Shown: one piece after another, positions 8,398 to 14,651 of the stretch
Position numbering within the stretch: position 1 is the stretch's first letter
Layout of the letters: each line of letters begins with the position of its first letter
DNA from: Anaerolinea sp.
Lineage (GTDB): Bacteria > Chloroflexota > Anaerolineae > Anaerolineales > Villigracilaceae
Assembly (NCBI GenBank): GCA_020723805.1
Contig: DYID01000031.1
Location: forward strand, 1 to 42,426
Direction: 5' to 3'
Length of the DNA stretch: 42,426 nt
Translations under genes and position numbers: made by a program
The notes under the pieces: model-generated
The model's database searches: none
Seen by the model: only the letters and a program-made list of their open reading frames with translations
Told to the model about the DNA's origin: nothing

Positions 8398-8406
8398 TCT
8401 TTTCAA

Positions 8407-9317
8407 CTACATCGCGCTTCCCCCAATGGATTTCAACGAATCGGATTCTATTTCGTCTTCCGCGCCACAGCATTCGCCGCCTCCATTGCCGCAGCCGCAG
8501 CCCGATGACGACTGCACAGCGTTCGCGCCGCAGCATTCGCTGGAGCCGTCCGAACCGCAGCAGTCACTTGATTGTCCCGTAGGCGCGCCGCATCTCCCCA
8601 AACGGCGGGCAGGCTGGGGGGCGCGCGGAGCGTCCACGCCAGACTCTTTTCGGCGGCGAGTTGCTTCCCAATTTCAAAAACAGGCTGAAGCGCGGCGGTC
8701 AAATCCAGCGGTTCGCGGGTCAGTTTGAGTTGACCGATTTCCGCGCGGTTCAAATCCAGCACATCGCGGATGAGCGCGTCGAGATGGCGCGCGCTGCCGT
8801 AAATTCCTGATATGCCCGCAGCCGCTGACCGCTGTCGCCTTCCACATCGTCGGCATGACCGCCGATGAAGGCAATGCTCTCGTGACCATGCTCCAGCAGG
8901 TGCGTCATCGCCTGCCGAATGCCCGCCTCGTTGTCAATCTGCACGGATGAAACCGCATCCGCCCCGCTGATGGTGACGATGGGGAAGTTCGCCGCCCGCA
9001 GTTTTTGCACATAGTCCAGCACGGGTTTGCCAGTCAGCGGGTAGGCGAGAATCAAACCATCCGTGTTTCACTCGCCGATGGGCAGAAAATCCACATCGGC
9101 GGCGTGGACAGGAAAAGCGGGATGCGCCAGGGCGGGGAAGTCGGACGGGCTGGCGCCGCACGCCATAGCAGGTTGCAGCCGTGTTCCTGCGCGGCGCGGG
9201 TCACGCCCTGCGCCAGTTCACCGTAATAATCCGCCAAGATGGTGCGCTCATACAACTGCCAGCCCGAAAGAAAGCCCAGGGCGGCGCGGTGGTTTTTCTT
9301 GCGGCGGGGAGGGGCAT
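8407..9317 (-). pseudogene. Wrecked LacI-type sensor / histidine kinase gene with Cys-rich tail
   Basis: Three recognisable pieces in order on the minus strand. First (about 9317-8825) is a LacI/PBP1-like sensor (AALGFLSGWQLYE, then LAYPLTGKPVLDYVQKLRAA, then SIAFIGGHADD). Near 9160 one base is missing (restoring it gives LLWACGASPSDFPALAHPAF), and at about 9068 a TGA stands where W is expected before NTDG. After QRLRAYQ a deletion joins it out of frame to a histidine-kinase piece (GIYGSARHLDALIRDVLDL to WGDAARLR, about 8815-8590); the phosphoacceptor His region is gone. A second junction leads to an unrelated Cys-rich tail with four CCG/CGC clusters ending at 8407. The ancestral gene was probably a soluble sensor kinase of LacI-like plus kinase architecture. 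At least one frameshift, one nonsense change and two deletions make it non-functional. The true start is uncertain. Confidence 0.8.
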
Positions 9318-9355
9318 GGGGCGATTCTACTACTGTCGCTAGAAGACGTCTCCCA

Positions 9356-9388
9356 TAAAAAAACGCCAAGACGCAATTACGTCTTGGC
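9356..9388 (-). terminator. Terminator of the DUF35 gene
   Basis: The stem GCCAAGACG / CGTCTTGGC (loop CAATTA) is followed on the minus strand by a run of seven T, 31 bases after the zinc-ribbon gene stop. It is a textbook intrinsic terminator for leftward transcription and would insulate the pseudogene beyond it. Confidence 0.85.
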
Positions 9389-9418
9389 TTCGGTTTTCGC
9401 GCCCGTTTGCGGGCAGGC

Positions 9419-9829
9419 TTATCTCTGAGGCTCGTTCAGAACGGGGCGGAACTTATACCCGTACACAATCAAACCTCTTTCATCCCCGTCATTGCGCATC
9501 TTGCGCGTGACCATCTCGACGGGCATGCCGATTTGCACTTCACTGTTGTCCACATCCGTCAACTGCGCGGTGACCATGGGACCCTCTTCGAGTTTGATCA
9601 GGGCTACTGTATAGGGCGCGGTCGTGTCATAGCCGGCGGGCGCTTCATAAACAGTGGTGTAGGAGTACACTTCACCCTTGCCGCTAAACGTGTAGAGTTC
9701 CTTGGCTTCGTCGCCGCAGTTTGGGCAGACATCGCGCGGGGGGAAGATTTTGTAATCGCAGTGCGGGCAGACCTCGCCGACCAGTCCGTAGCGTTGTTTC
9801 TTGAGTCTCCAGTGTCGTGGAATTTCCAT
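9419..9829 (-). CDS. Zn-ribbon / OB-fold protein (DUF35), thiolase-HMGCS partner type
   Basis: A 136-residue protein. A zinc ribbon (CPHC then CPNC, residues about 21-39, with FPPRDV between) is followed by an OB-fold that opens GEVYSYTTVY and contains APYTVALIKLEEGPMVTAQLTDVD. This is the DUF35 family, whose members bind thiolases or HMG-CoA synthases. In archaea a DUF35 protein bridges acetoacetyl-CoA thiolase and HMG-CoA synthase in one complex. Both partner types occur here at 24.9 and 27.0 kb, so this could be the bridging subunit, though the gene is not next to them. The ATG at 9829 follows AAAGGA; a longer in-frame start exists at 9877 but lacks a ribosome site. It is monocistronic, with its own terminator. 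Confidence 0.85.
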   Translation of the reverse strand: MEIPRHWRLKKQRYGLVGEVCPHCDYKIFPPRDVCPNCGDEAKELYTFSGKGEVYSYTTVYEAPAGYDTTAPYTVALIKLEEGPMVTAQLTDVDNSEVQIGMPVEMVTRKMRNDGDERGLIVYGYKFRPVLNEPQR

Positions 9830-10088
9830 AAGTGTGTTCCTTTCTGCGAGCGTAATTCTATGTGCCTGGACTCTCAAAGACTATCAGAAACCCATCCTTG
9901 CGGAAGTGTCATGAAGCATGAGAGTATTTGAAGTTTATCCTGCGCGTAGCCAGATTAGGTTGTTGGCGCTTAAGGAGTGGCAATTAGCGGATGAATAACA
10001 GACGAAGGAGCGGCGTCGGCGTGAAAAAAGACTTTTTGACGAGAACCCGCCTCCCGCTTAAGCCCGAAGCGGATTCGCCTCCCGATGC

Positions 10089-10094
10089 TATAAT
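10089..10094 (+). promoter_or_regulatory. Consensus -10 box very close to GT4 start
   Basis: A perfect TATAAT ends ten bases before the ATG at 10104. Transcription would start at or within two or three bases of the start codon, and no ribosome site is present, so the mRNA may be leaderless. No clear -35 box is visible. Confidence 0.55.
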
Positions 10095-10103
10095 CCTCCC
10101 CCG

Positions 10104-11372
10104 ATGCGTATCCTGCTGATCAACCAAGCCTTTGTCTCTCCCGAAGAACCCGGGCATACCCGCCACTTCGAGATGGCGAAATTCCTCCAATCGCGCGGAC
10201 ATGAACTGGTCATCGTCGCCAGCGACTTGAACTATCAGACCGGTCAGCGCACGGTGGCGCGCAGGGGATTTTTCGCCGAGCAGAATTTCGACGGCGTACG
10301 GGTGCTGCGTTCGTATATTTACCCCGCCCTGCACCGCAGTTATTTTTGGCGGGTGATTTCGTTTTTCAGTTTCATGTTCAGTTCGGTGTGGACCGCCCTG
10401 CAAGTGCGCGAGGTGGACCTGGTGATGGGCACCACGCCGCCCATCTTTCAGGCGGTCTCGGCGTGGTTCGTTGCGCTGCTGCGGCGCAAGCCCTTTTTGC
10501 TCGAAGTGCGCGACCTGTGGCCCGAGTTCGGCGTGAGCATGGGCGTCTTGAAGAACCCGCTGGTAGTTGCGCTGGCGCGCTGGCTGGAGCGGTTTTTGTA
10601 CGCGCGCGCCACGCATATCCTGGTCAATTCGCCCGCCTATCGCGAGTATATGCTGGCAAAGGGCGTGCCGCCAGACAAGGTGACCTACATCCCCTATGGC
10701 ACAGACGTGGACATGTTCAACCCGCAAGTGGACGGTTCGTCCATTCGGGCGGAGTTGGGATTGCAGGACAAGTTCGTCGTGTTGTACGCCGGTGCGCTGG
10801 GACAGGCGAACGATATTGACACGCTCCTGCGCGCGGCTAAAAGGCTTAGCCACAGAGTACACAGAGAAAATGATAATCTCTCAGATAACTCTGTGGCTGA
10901 AGAAGATCGAATCCGTTTCGTCCTGTTTGGCGATGGGAAGGAACGCCCGCGCTTGGAAGCGGAGGCGCAGCGGATGGGGCTTTCGAATGTCATCTTTGCA
11001 GGCACGCGTCCCAAAAAGGAGATGCCGCGCGTCGTTGCCGCGGCGGATGTCTGCCTCGCCATCCTGCAGGACATTCCCATGTTCCGCACCACGTACCCCA
11101 ACAAGGTCTTCGACTACATGGCGGCGGGACGCGCCACCGTGCTGGTCATTGACGGCGTTTCGCGGCGGCTGATCGAAGAGTCGGGCGGGGGAGTGTTCGT
11201 CCAACCGGGCGATGACGCCATGCTGGCAGAGAAACTCCTCGAACTCGCGCAAGACCCGCAGCGCCTCCGTCAGATGGGGCGGGACGCCCGCGAATATTTG
11301 GTGAAGCACCTCGACCGCCGCGACAAGTTGAATGAAACGCTTGCCCTGCTGGTCAGGCTGGCGGAAGGATAA
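10104..11372 (+). CDS. Glycosyltransferase family 4 (WbuB-like)
   Basis: A 422-residue two-Rossmann-domain GT-B enzyme. The N-terminal domain begins MRILLINQAFVSPEEPGHTRHFEMAKFL; the nucleotide-sugar half has PYGTDVDMF, VVLYAGALGQANDID and FGDGKERPRLE, and the NKVFDYMAAGRATV segment replaces the usual EGFG loop, as in WbuB-like enzymes that add sugars (often N-acetyl-L-fucosamine-type) to lipid-linked glycans. Residues 249-265 (LSHRVHRENDNLSDNSV region) are encoded by a 51-bp palindromic insert between the first C-domain helix and the next strand. The product probably acts at the inner membrane in surface polysaccharide assembly. It ends five bases before the Sua5 gene, so the two are likely co-transcribed. 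Confidence 0.85.
   Translation: MRILLINQAFVSPEEPGHTRHFEMAKFLQSRGHELVIVASDLNYQTGQRTVARRGFFAEQNFDGVRVLRSYIYPALHRSYFWRVISFFSFMFSSVWTALQVREVDLVMGTTPPIFQAVSAWFVALLRRKPFLLEVRDLWPEFGVSMGVLKNPLVVALARWLERFLYARATHILVNSPAYREYMLAKGVPPDKVTYIPYGTDVDMFNPQVDGSSIRAELGLQDKFVVLYAGALGQANDIDTLLRAAKRLSHRVHRENDNLSDNSVAEEDRIRFVLFGDGKERPRLEAEAQRMGLSNVIFAGTRPKKEMPRVVAAADVCLAILQDIPMFRTTYPNKVFDYMAAGRATVLVIDGVSRRLIEESGGGVFVQPGDDAMLAEKLLELAQDPQRLRQMGRDAREYLVKHLDRRDKLNETLALLVRLAEG
10848..10898. repeat. 51-bp palindromic insert within GT4 coding sequence
   Basis: Eleven-base perfect arms AGCCACAGAGT and ACTCTGTGGCT bound a 51-bp segment (17 codons) that also contains ACACAGAGAAA. This is of the CACAGAGACACAGAG type of dispersed repeat. 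It is read in frame and adds a polar segment absent from the normal fold plan of GT4 enzymes. Confidence 0.75.
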
Positions 11373-11376
11373 TCCC

Positions 11377-12495
11377 GTGTATTCCGTCCAAACCCGCATC
11401 TTCACGCTCGACCCGCAAAACCCCGATCCCGCTGTCATTGTTCAGGCGGCGGAACGCCTCCATGCGGATGGGCTGGTTGCCTTCCCGACCGAAACCGTCT
11501 ATGGGCTGGGGGCGAATGCCTTCAGCGCAGTGGCTGTCGGGCGCATCTTCGAGGTCAAAAAGCGCCCGTTCTATGATCCGGTGATCGTTCATCTTTCCGA
11601 CATTTCCCAAATCGAACAGGTTGCCCGCGACATCCCCTCGCTGGCATACGAACTGGCGCAGGCATACTGGCCCGGTCCGTTGACGCTTGTGCTGAAAAAG
11701 GGACCTCAAGTGGCTCCGAATGTTTCGGCAGGCTTGGACACGGTCGCCGTGCGTATGCCAAATCACCGCATCCCGCTTGCGCTGGTCGAGACCTCGGGTT
11801 TGCCCGTAGCCGCGCCCAGCGCCAACCTGTTCACCCGTCCCAGCCCCACTTCCGCCCGTCACGTGCTGGAAGACCTCAATGGTCACGTGGACATCATCCT
11901 CGACGGCGGCGACTGTCCCATCGGGCTCGAATCCACCATCCTCGACCTGACCGCTTCTCCCCCGACCGTTTTACGGCACGGCGGATTAGACCTTGACCTC
12001 CTCCGTGAGCGAATCCCCCACCTGCAAATCGCGCGGCGCTACGTCCAAACCGACGAGGGGCTTCCCATGTCTGCGCCGGGGATGCTCGCCAAGCATTACT
12101 CGCCAAAGGCGCCCCTCCTGCTCTTCACCGCCCAGACGGATGCCGCCCTCACCCGCCTGCGCGACCTGGCGTCTGCGCTGGCAGGGAGGGGATTCAAGGT
12201 CGGCGTGATGACCACGATGGAAGACGCCCGTCACTTTTCAGACTTGAATCTTGAGATTGCAGACCTGGGCTCCGCCGCCGACCTGCCTCAAATCGGACGC
12301 CGCCTCTTCGCCCAAATGCGCCGCCTCGACAGCCTGCGCGTGGATGTGATCCTCGTCCGCGCTCCGGCGCAGGAGGGGCTGGGTCTCACCATTTGGGACC
12401 GTCTCTTCCGCGCCGCCGAGGGGAAGGTGTTCGACCTGGATAAGCCGCTGGAGGCGGAGGAGATTATTTCATTGCTTGTGAAGAAAGAAGAATGA
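11377..12495 (+). CDS. L-threonylcarbamoyladenylate synthase, Sua5 type
   Basis: A 372-residue protein that makes threonylcarbamoyl-AMP from threonine, bicarbonate and ATP, the first step of the universal t6A37 tRNA modification. The YrdC domain (about 10-200) has the entrance motif VAFPTETVYGLGANA, the KKRPFYDPVIVHL loop that holds substrate, and LPVAAPSANLFTRPSPTSARHV. After a linker (SAPGMLAKHYSPKAPLLLF, the hallmark of Sua5) comes the C-terminal Sua5 domain (about 235-370). The GTG at 11377 has GGAAGG upstream and follows the GT4 stop by four bases; an ATG at 11332 would overlap GT4. This housekeeping gene appears to be tied to a polysaccharide gene by operon position only. Confidence 0.93.
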   Translation: MYSVQTRIFTLDPQNPDPAVIVQAAERLHADGLVAFPTETVYGLGANAFSAVAVGRIFEVKKRPFYDPVIVHLSDISQIEQVARDIPSLAYELAQAYWPGPLTLVLKKGPQVAPNVSAGLDTVAVRMPNHRIPLALVETSGLPVAAPSANLFTRPSPTSARHVLEDLNGHVDIILDGGDCPIGLESTILDLTASPPTVLRHGGLDLDLLRERIPHLQIARRYVQTDEGLPMSAPGMLAKHYSPKAPLLLFTAQTDAALTRLRDLASALAGRGFKVGVMTTMEDARHFSDLNLEIADLGSAADLPQIGRRLFAQMRRLDSLRVDVILVRAPAQEGLGLTIWDRLFRAAEGKVFDLDKPLEAEEIISLLVKKEE

Positions 12496-12548
12496 GAGTG
12501 GAGATTTGCTGTTTGGGGATGGTTGAAAGCAGGAAGCATCACGCGGGG

Positions 12549-12554
12549 TATAAT
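12549..12554 (+). promoter_or_regulatory. -10 box of PIN toxin-antitoxin pair
   Basis: A perfect TATAAT lies 18 bases before the antitoxin ATG, with a GAGGTG ribosome site between, giving a short leader. A -35 element is not obvious. Confidence 0.55.
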
Positions 12555-12572
12555 CAAGTCATGAGGTGAAAT

Positions 12573-12803
12573 ATGGTTACACCCACAACAAATAACGTTT
12601 TGAAAATGCTGCGTAAACTGCCGCCGCGTGAGCAATTAAAGGTCATTTCGCTGGCGCTGCCGGAAATCGAGAAAAAACTTGGTCAAAAGGCTCGCCCGCG
12701 AAAGTCTTTACGCGGCTTATGGCAGGGTGTGAATGTGACGAACAGGGATATTGCTGAAATTCGTAAGAATATGAGCAAGAACTTTCCCCGGAGTGACATT
12801 TGA
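12573..12803 (+). CDS. Probable antitoxin of a PIN toxin pair
   Basis: A 76-residue basic protein. The first 45 residues are helical (NNVLKMLRKLPPREQLKVISLALPEIEKKL); the tail RKSLRGLWQGVNVTNRDIAEIRKNMSKNFPRSD resembles C-terminal toxin-wrapping segments of PIN-module antitoxins, where an SLRGLW-type motif is common. It overlaps the PIN gene by one base (TGATG), the arrangement typical of toxin-antitoxin pairs. I do not recognise a named DNA-binding fold in the N-terminus; the antitoxin role rests mostly on position and size. Confidence 0.7.
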   Translation: MVTPTTNNVLKMLRKLPPREQLKVISLALPEIEKKLGQKARPRKSLRGLWQGVNVTNRDIAEIRKNMSKNFPRSDI

Positions 12804-13204
12804 TGGCGTCTTATGTGACAGATACTCATGCGCTGATTTGGTATCTGGAAAACGATCCCCGCCTTGGACCGAATGCCCGTATCGCTTTTGATTCGTGCGA
12901 CCAGGGCGAGGCAGTCATTTATATACCCACAATTTGTTTGGTGGAAATTGTCTATTTGATGGAAAAAGGTCGCATTCCTTCGAAGATGGTGACGCTTCTT
13001 GAAGAGGAGTTGCGCGCGGGAACAACGGGGTTCATGCTTGCGGATTTGACGCTTGATGTAGCCAAAGCAGTTGGCGCGGTCATTCGAGGAGATATACCTG
13101 ACTTGCCAGATCGCATCATTGCTGCCACTGCCCTTTCATTGAAGGTGCCTCTTATTACTCGCGATAAGAAGATTCGATTGAGCGGGCTGAAAACCATTTG
13201 GTAA
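12803..13204 (+). CDS. PIN-domain ribonuclease toxin (VapC-like)
   Basis: A 133-residue PIN-domain protein. Acidic site residues are visible: D7 in VTDTHALIWYL, E in CLVEIVYLME, D in DLPDRIIAATAL, and the final TRD near ITRDKKIR. PIN toxins cut tRNA or rRNA when freed from the antitoxin. The ATG shares its A with the stop of the antitoxin gene, so translation is coupled. The DTHALIWYL start suggests the PIN subgroup related to YwqK/VapC-like DUF-type toxins rather than the DTN subgroup at 28.3 kb, so the window carries two unlike PIN modules. A hairpin follows at 13211. Confidence 0.85.
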   Translation: MASYVTDTHALIWYLENDPRLGPNARIAFDSCDQGEAVIYIPTICLVEIVYLMEKGRIPSKMVTLLEEELRAGTTGFMLADLTLDVAKAVGAVIRGDIPDLPDRIIAATALSLKVPLITRDKKIRLSGLKTIW

Positions 13205-13210
13205 ACAAAC

Positions 13211-13234
13211 GAACTCGGAGATTTCTCCGAGTTC
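13211..13234 (+). terminator. Hairpin after PIN toxin gene
   Basis: The stem GAACTCGGAG / CTCCGAGTTC (ten base pairs, loop ATTT), seven bases after the PIN stop. It is followed only by AGATTTAAAATC, so the T-run is weak; still a plausible terminator between the toxin pair and the next gene. Confidence 0.65.
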
Positions 13235-13253
13235 AGATTTAAAATCATCATCC

Positions 13254-14297
13254 ATGTCTCCCTTCCTCTTCTTTTGCATCCTTGCCATCATCTCCTACCT
13301 TGGCGTGTGGCTCATCCGCCGCTATGCGGAACGCCGCCAAATCCTCGACCATCCCAGCGAGCGCAGTTCCCACGCTCTGCCCACGCCGCGCGGCGGCGGG
13401 GTGGCGATCGTGCTCCTCGTAACGGGAGCAGGCTTATGGTCCATGAGCGAAGCGGATTGGAGGCGCAGCCTGGTGTACCTCCTCTGTGGTCTGGTCATCG
13501 CCTTTCTCGGCTGGCGTGATGACCTCCATTCCCTCTCGCCGCGCGTCCGTTTTGCGGTGCAGGGACTGGTTGCCGCCGCCTCCATTTGGGGGCTGGGATA
13601 TTTCGACTCCGTCACCATTCCACTGTTCGGTAAATTACAACTGGGCATCGTCGGTATCGTCATCACGTTTTTGTGGATCGTCGGTCTGACCAACGCCTAC
13701 AATTTCATGGACGGCATTGACGGTATGGCGGGCGGCGTGGCATTCGCGGCAGGACTGGGCTGGGCGCTGCTCACCGCAAACATCGCCTATCTGGCAAACT
13801 CGTTCGTCTTTTGGATTGCGCTGGCGATTGCCGCAAGCAGTCTTGGGTTTCTCGTTCACAACTGGCAGCCCGCCAAAATTTTCATGGGCGATGTTGCCAG
13901 CACTTTTCTCGGTTATAGTTTCGCGGTCATGCCCATGCTCGCCTCCGACCGGGAAGGCGATGCGCTCATGCTTGGCACGCTTCTGTTGTGGACGTTCATC
14001 ATGGATGCCGGGGTCACTTTCATCCGCCGCGCCGTCAGGCGGGAGAACGTCTTTGCCGCGCACCGCACGCATCTCTATCAGCGCCTCGTGATTGGCGGAT
14101 ATTCCCACGCGCAGGTCAGCGTTCTGTATATCGTGCTCACGCTGGTCGCCCTGCGCCTCGCCTCTGCCTGGAGCAGCGGAAGTCAACTCGCTTCTGCCCT
14201 CATTCTCTTTGGACTTCCATTCACTTACTATGTGCTGAATCGCCACGCAACTACGTTATTAAACACAAAGGATACCAAAGGCACCAAGGCTTCTTAA
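13254..14297 (+). CDS. MraY/WecA-family glycosyl-1-phosphate transferase
   Basis: A 347-residue polytopic membrane enzyme of the polyprenyl-phosphate N-acetylhexosamine-1-phosphate transferase family. Visible motifs are the DD pair at 89-90 (FLGWRDDLHSL), NAYNFMDGIDGMAGG at 147-161, and KIFMGDVASTFLG and HRTHLYQRL further on. It moves a sugar-1-phosphate from a UDP-sugar to undecaprenyl phosphate, starting an O-antigen- or teichoic-like glycan; WecA/WbpL-type rather than MraY because the peptide-site motifs are absent and the neighbours are polysaccharide genes. The last 13 residues (LLNTKDTKGTKAS) are encoded by the arm of a dispersed repeat (14259-14289), so the original C-terminus has probably been replaced. 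Confidence 0.87.
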   Translation: MSPFLFFCILAIISYLGVWLIRRYAERRQILDHPSERSSHALPTPRGGGVAIVLLVTGAGLWSMSEADWRRSLVYLLCGLVIAFLGWRDDLHSLSPRVRFAVQGLVAAASIWGLGYFDSVTIPLFGKLQLGIVGIVITFLWIVGLTNAYNFMDGIDGMAGGVAFAAGLGWALLTANIAYLANSFVFWIALAIAASSLGFLVHNWQPAKIFMGDVASTFLGYSFAVMPMLASDREGDALMLGTLLLWTFIMDAGVTFIRRAVRRENVFAAHRTHLYQRLVIGGYSHAQVSVLYIVLTLVALRLASAWSSGSQLASALILFGLPFTYYVLNRHATTLLNTKDTKGTKAS

Positions 14298-14404
14298 CTC
14301 ACCTTACGCAGTTCCTTCGTAGCGCGACATTTATGTCGCCTGAAAACGCGAGATGCCCTTCGGCAGGCTCAGGACAAGAATCTCACGCTACCGCGTAACA
14401 TCAC
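14298..14404. repeat. 84-bp-family element, copy with 23-bp insert
   Basis: Left end CTCACCTTACGCAGT; right end ACCGCGTAACATCAC (degenerate). It is flanked by 7-bp direct repeats TTCTTAA at 14291-14297 and 14405-14411. The inner parts match the intact copy at 36721, except that the CGAGAT-AAATCTCG hairpin is interrupted by a GCCCTTCGGCAGGCTCAGGA-type sequence (about 14355-14378). Confidence 0.8.
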
Positions 14405-14433
14405 TTCTTAATTTGTAACTGTTCAGCCATATC

Positions 14434-14570
14434 GCTGTCCTGCGGACTAAAGTCCTGCCTCAGTATCTAAAAGTCGGTTGAAACCGGCTTGGTGTGCCAG
14501 TCCGAAGGACTTCCATAAACTGAGCAGGCGGCTTTCGCGAAGCACCCTTTAGGGCAGCCCTGCTCGCCCA
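14434..14570. repeat. GCGGACTAAAGTCC-type composite palindromic repeat
   Basis: Successive small hairpins (GGACTAAAGTCC, AGTCGGTTGAAACCGGCT, AGTCCGAAGGACT) bounded by CCTGCCTCAGT and ACTGAGCAGGC, which are near inverted repeats. The leading 22 bases recur at 28163-28184. Together with the flanking elements this fills the gene-free stretch 14298-14651; nothing else was seen there. Confidence 0.6.
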
Positions 14571-14651
14571 ATTGGTCTGAGTAGTTGCCTTAATTTTGGG
14601 ATTTCTTCCTTCGTGAACTTTGTGCCCTTTGTGTTTGAACTGCCCTTCAAA

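Larger units (their letters stand above)
14259..14636. repeat. Split AAACACAAAGG inverted repeat with nested insertions
   Basis: The left arm at 14259-14289 (AAACACAAAGGATACCAAAG and on) and the right arm at 14608-14636 (CCTTCGTGAACTTTGTGCCC and on) match the two arms of the compact repeat at 41538-41602. Here they are separated by about 320 bases holding an 84-bp-family element (14298-14404) and a GCGGACTAAAGTCC-type repeat. The left arm encodes the tail of the transferase gene; the right arm could be misread as the start of the next gene. Confidence 0.65.

Noticed and set aside
8370-8405. Terminator of the kinase pseudogene
   Set aside because: The stem is strong but on the minus strand it is not followed by a T-run; recorded as a repeat palindrome instead.
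9052-9120. TGA in the sensor pseudogene as a possible selenocysteine or recoded Trp
   Set aside because: It stands where Trp is expected, but there is also a frameshift and deletions nearby and other genes here use TGA as stop, so simple decay is the better reading.
9130-9175. Programmed frameshift in the LacI-like sensor
   Set aside because: No slippery heptamer or following structure is evident, and later lesions would prevent a useful product.
9984-10862. 292-codon minus-strand frame opposite the GT4 gene
   Set aside because: Antisense to a clear GT4 domain, with no recognisable motif.
14298-14651. CRISPR array or tandem repeat locus
   Set aside because: The repeats are of different kinds, palindromic and unevenly spaced, with no uniform spacers and no cas genes.
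14613-14651. Longer start for the heparinase-like gene (MNFVPFVFELPFK)
   Set aside because: These codons come from the arm of a dispersed repeat (CTTTGTGCCCTTTGTGTTT), so the ATG at 14652 is preferred.
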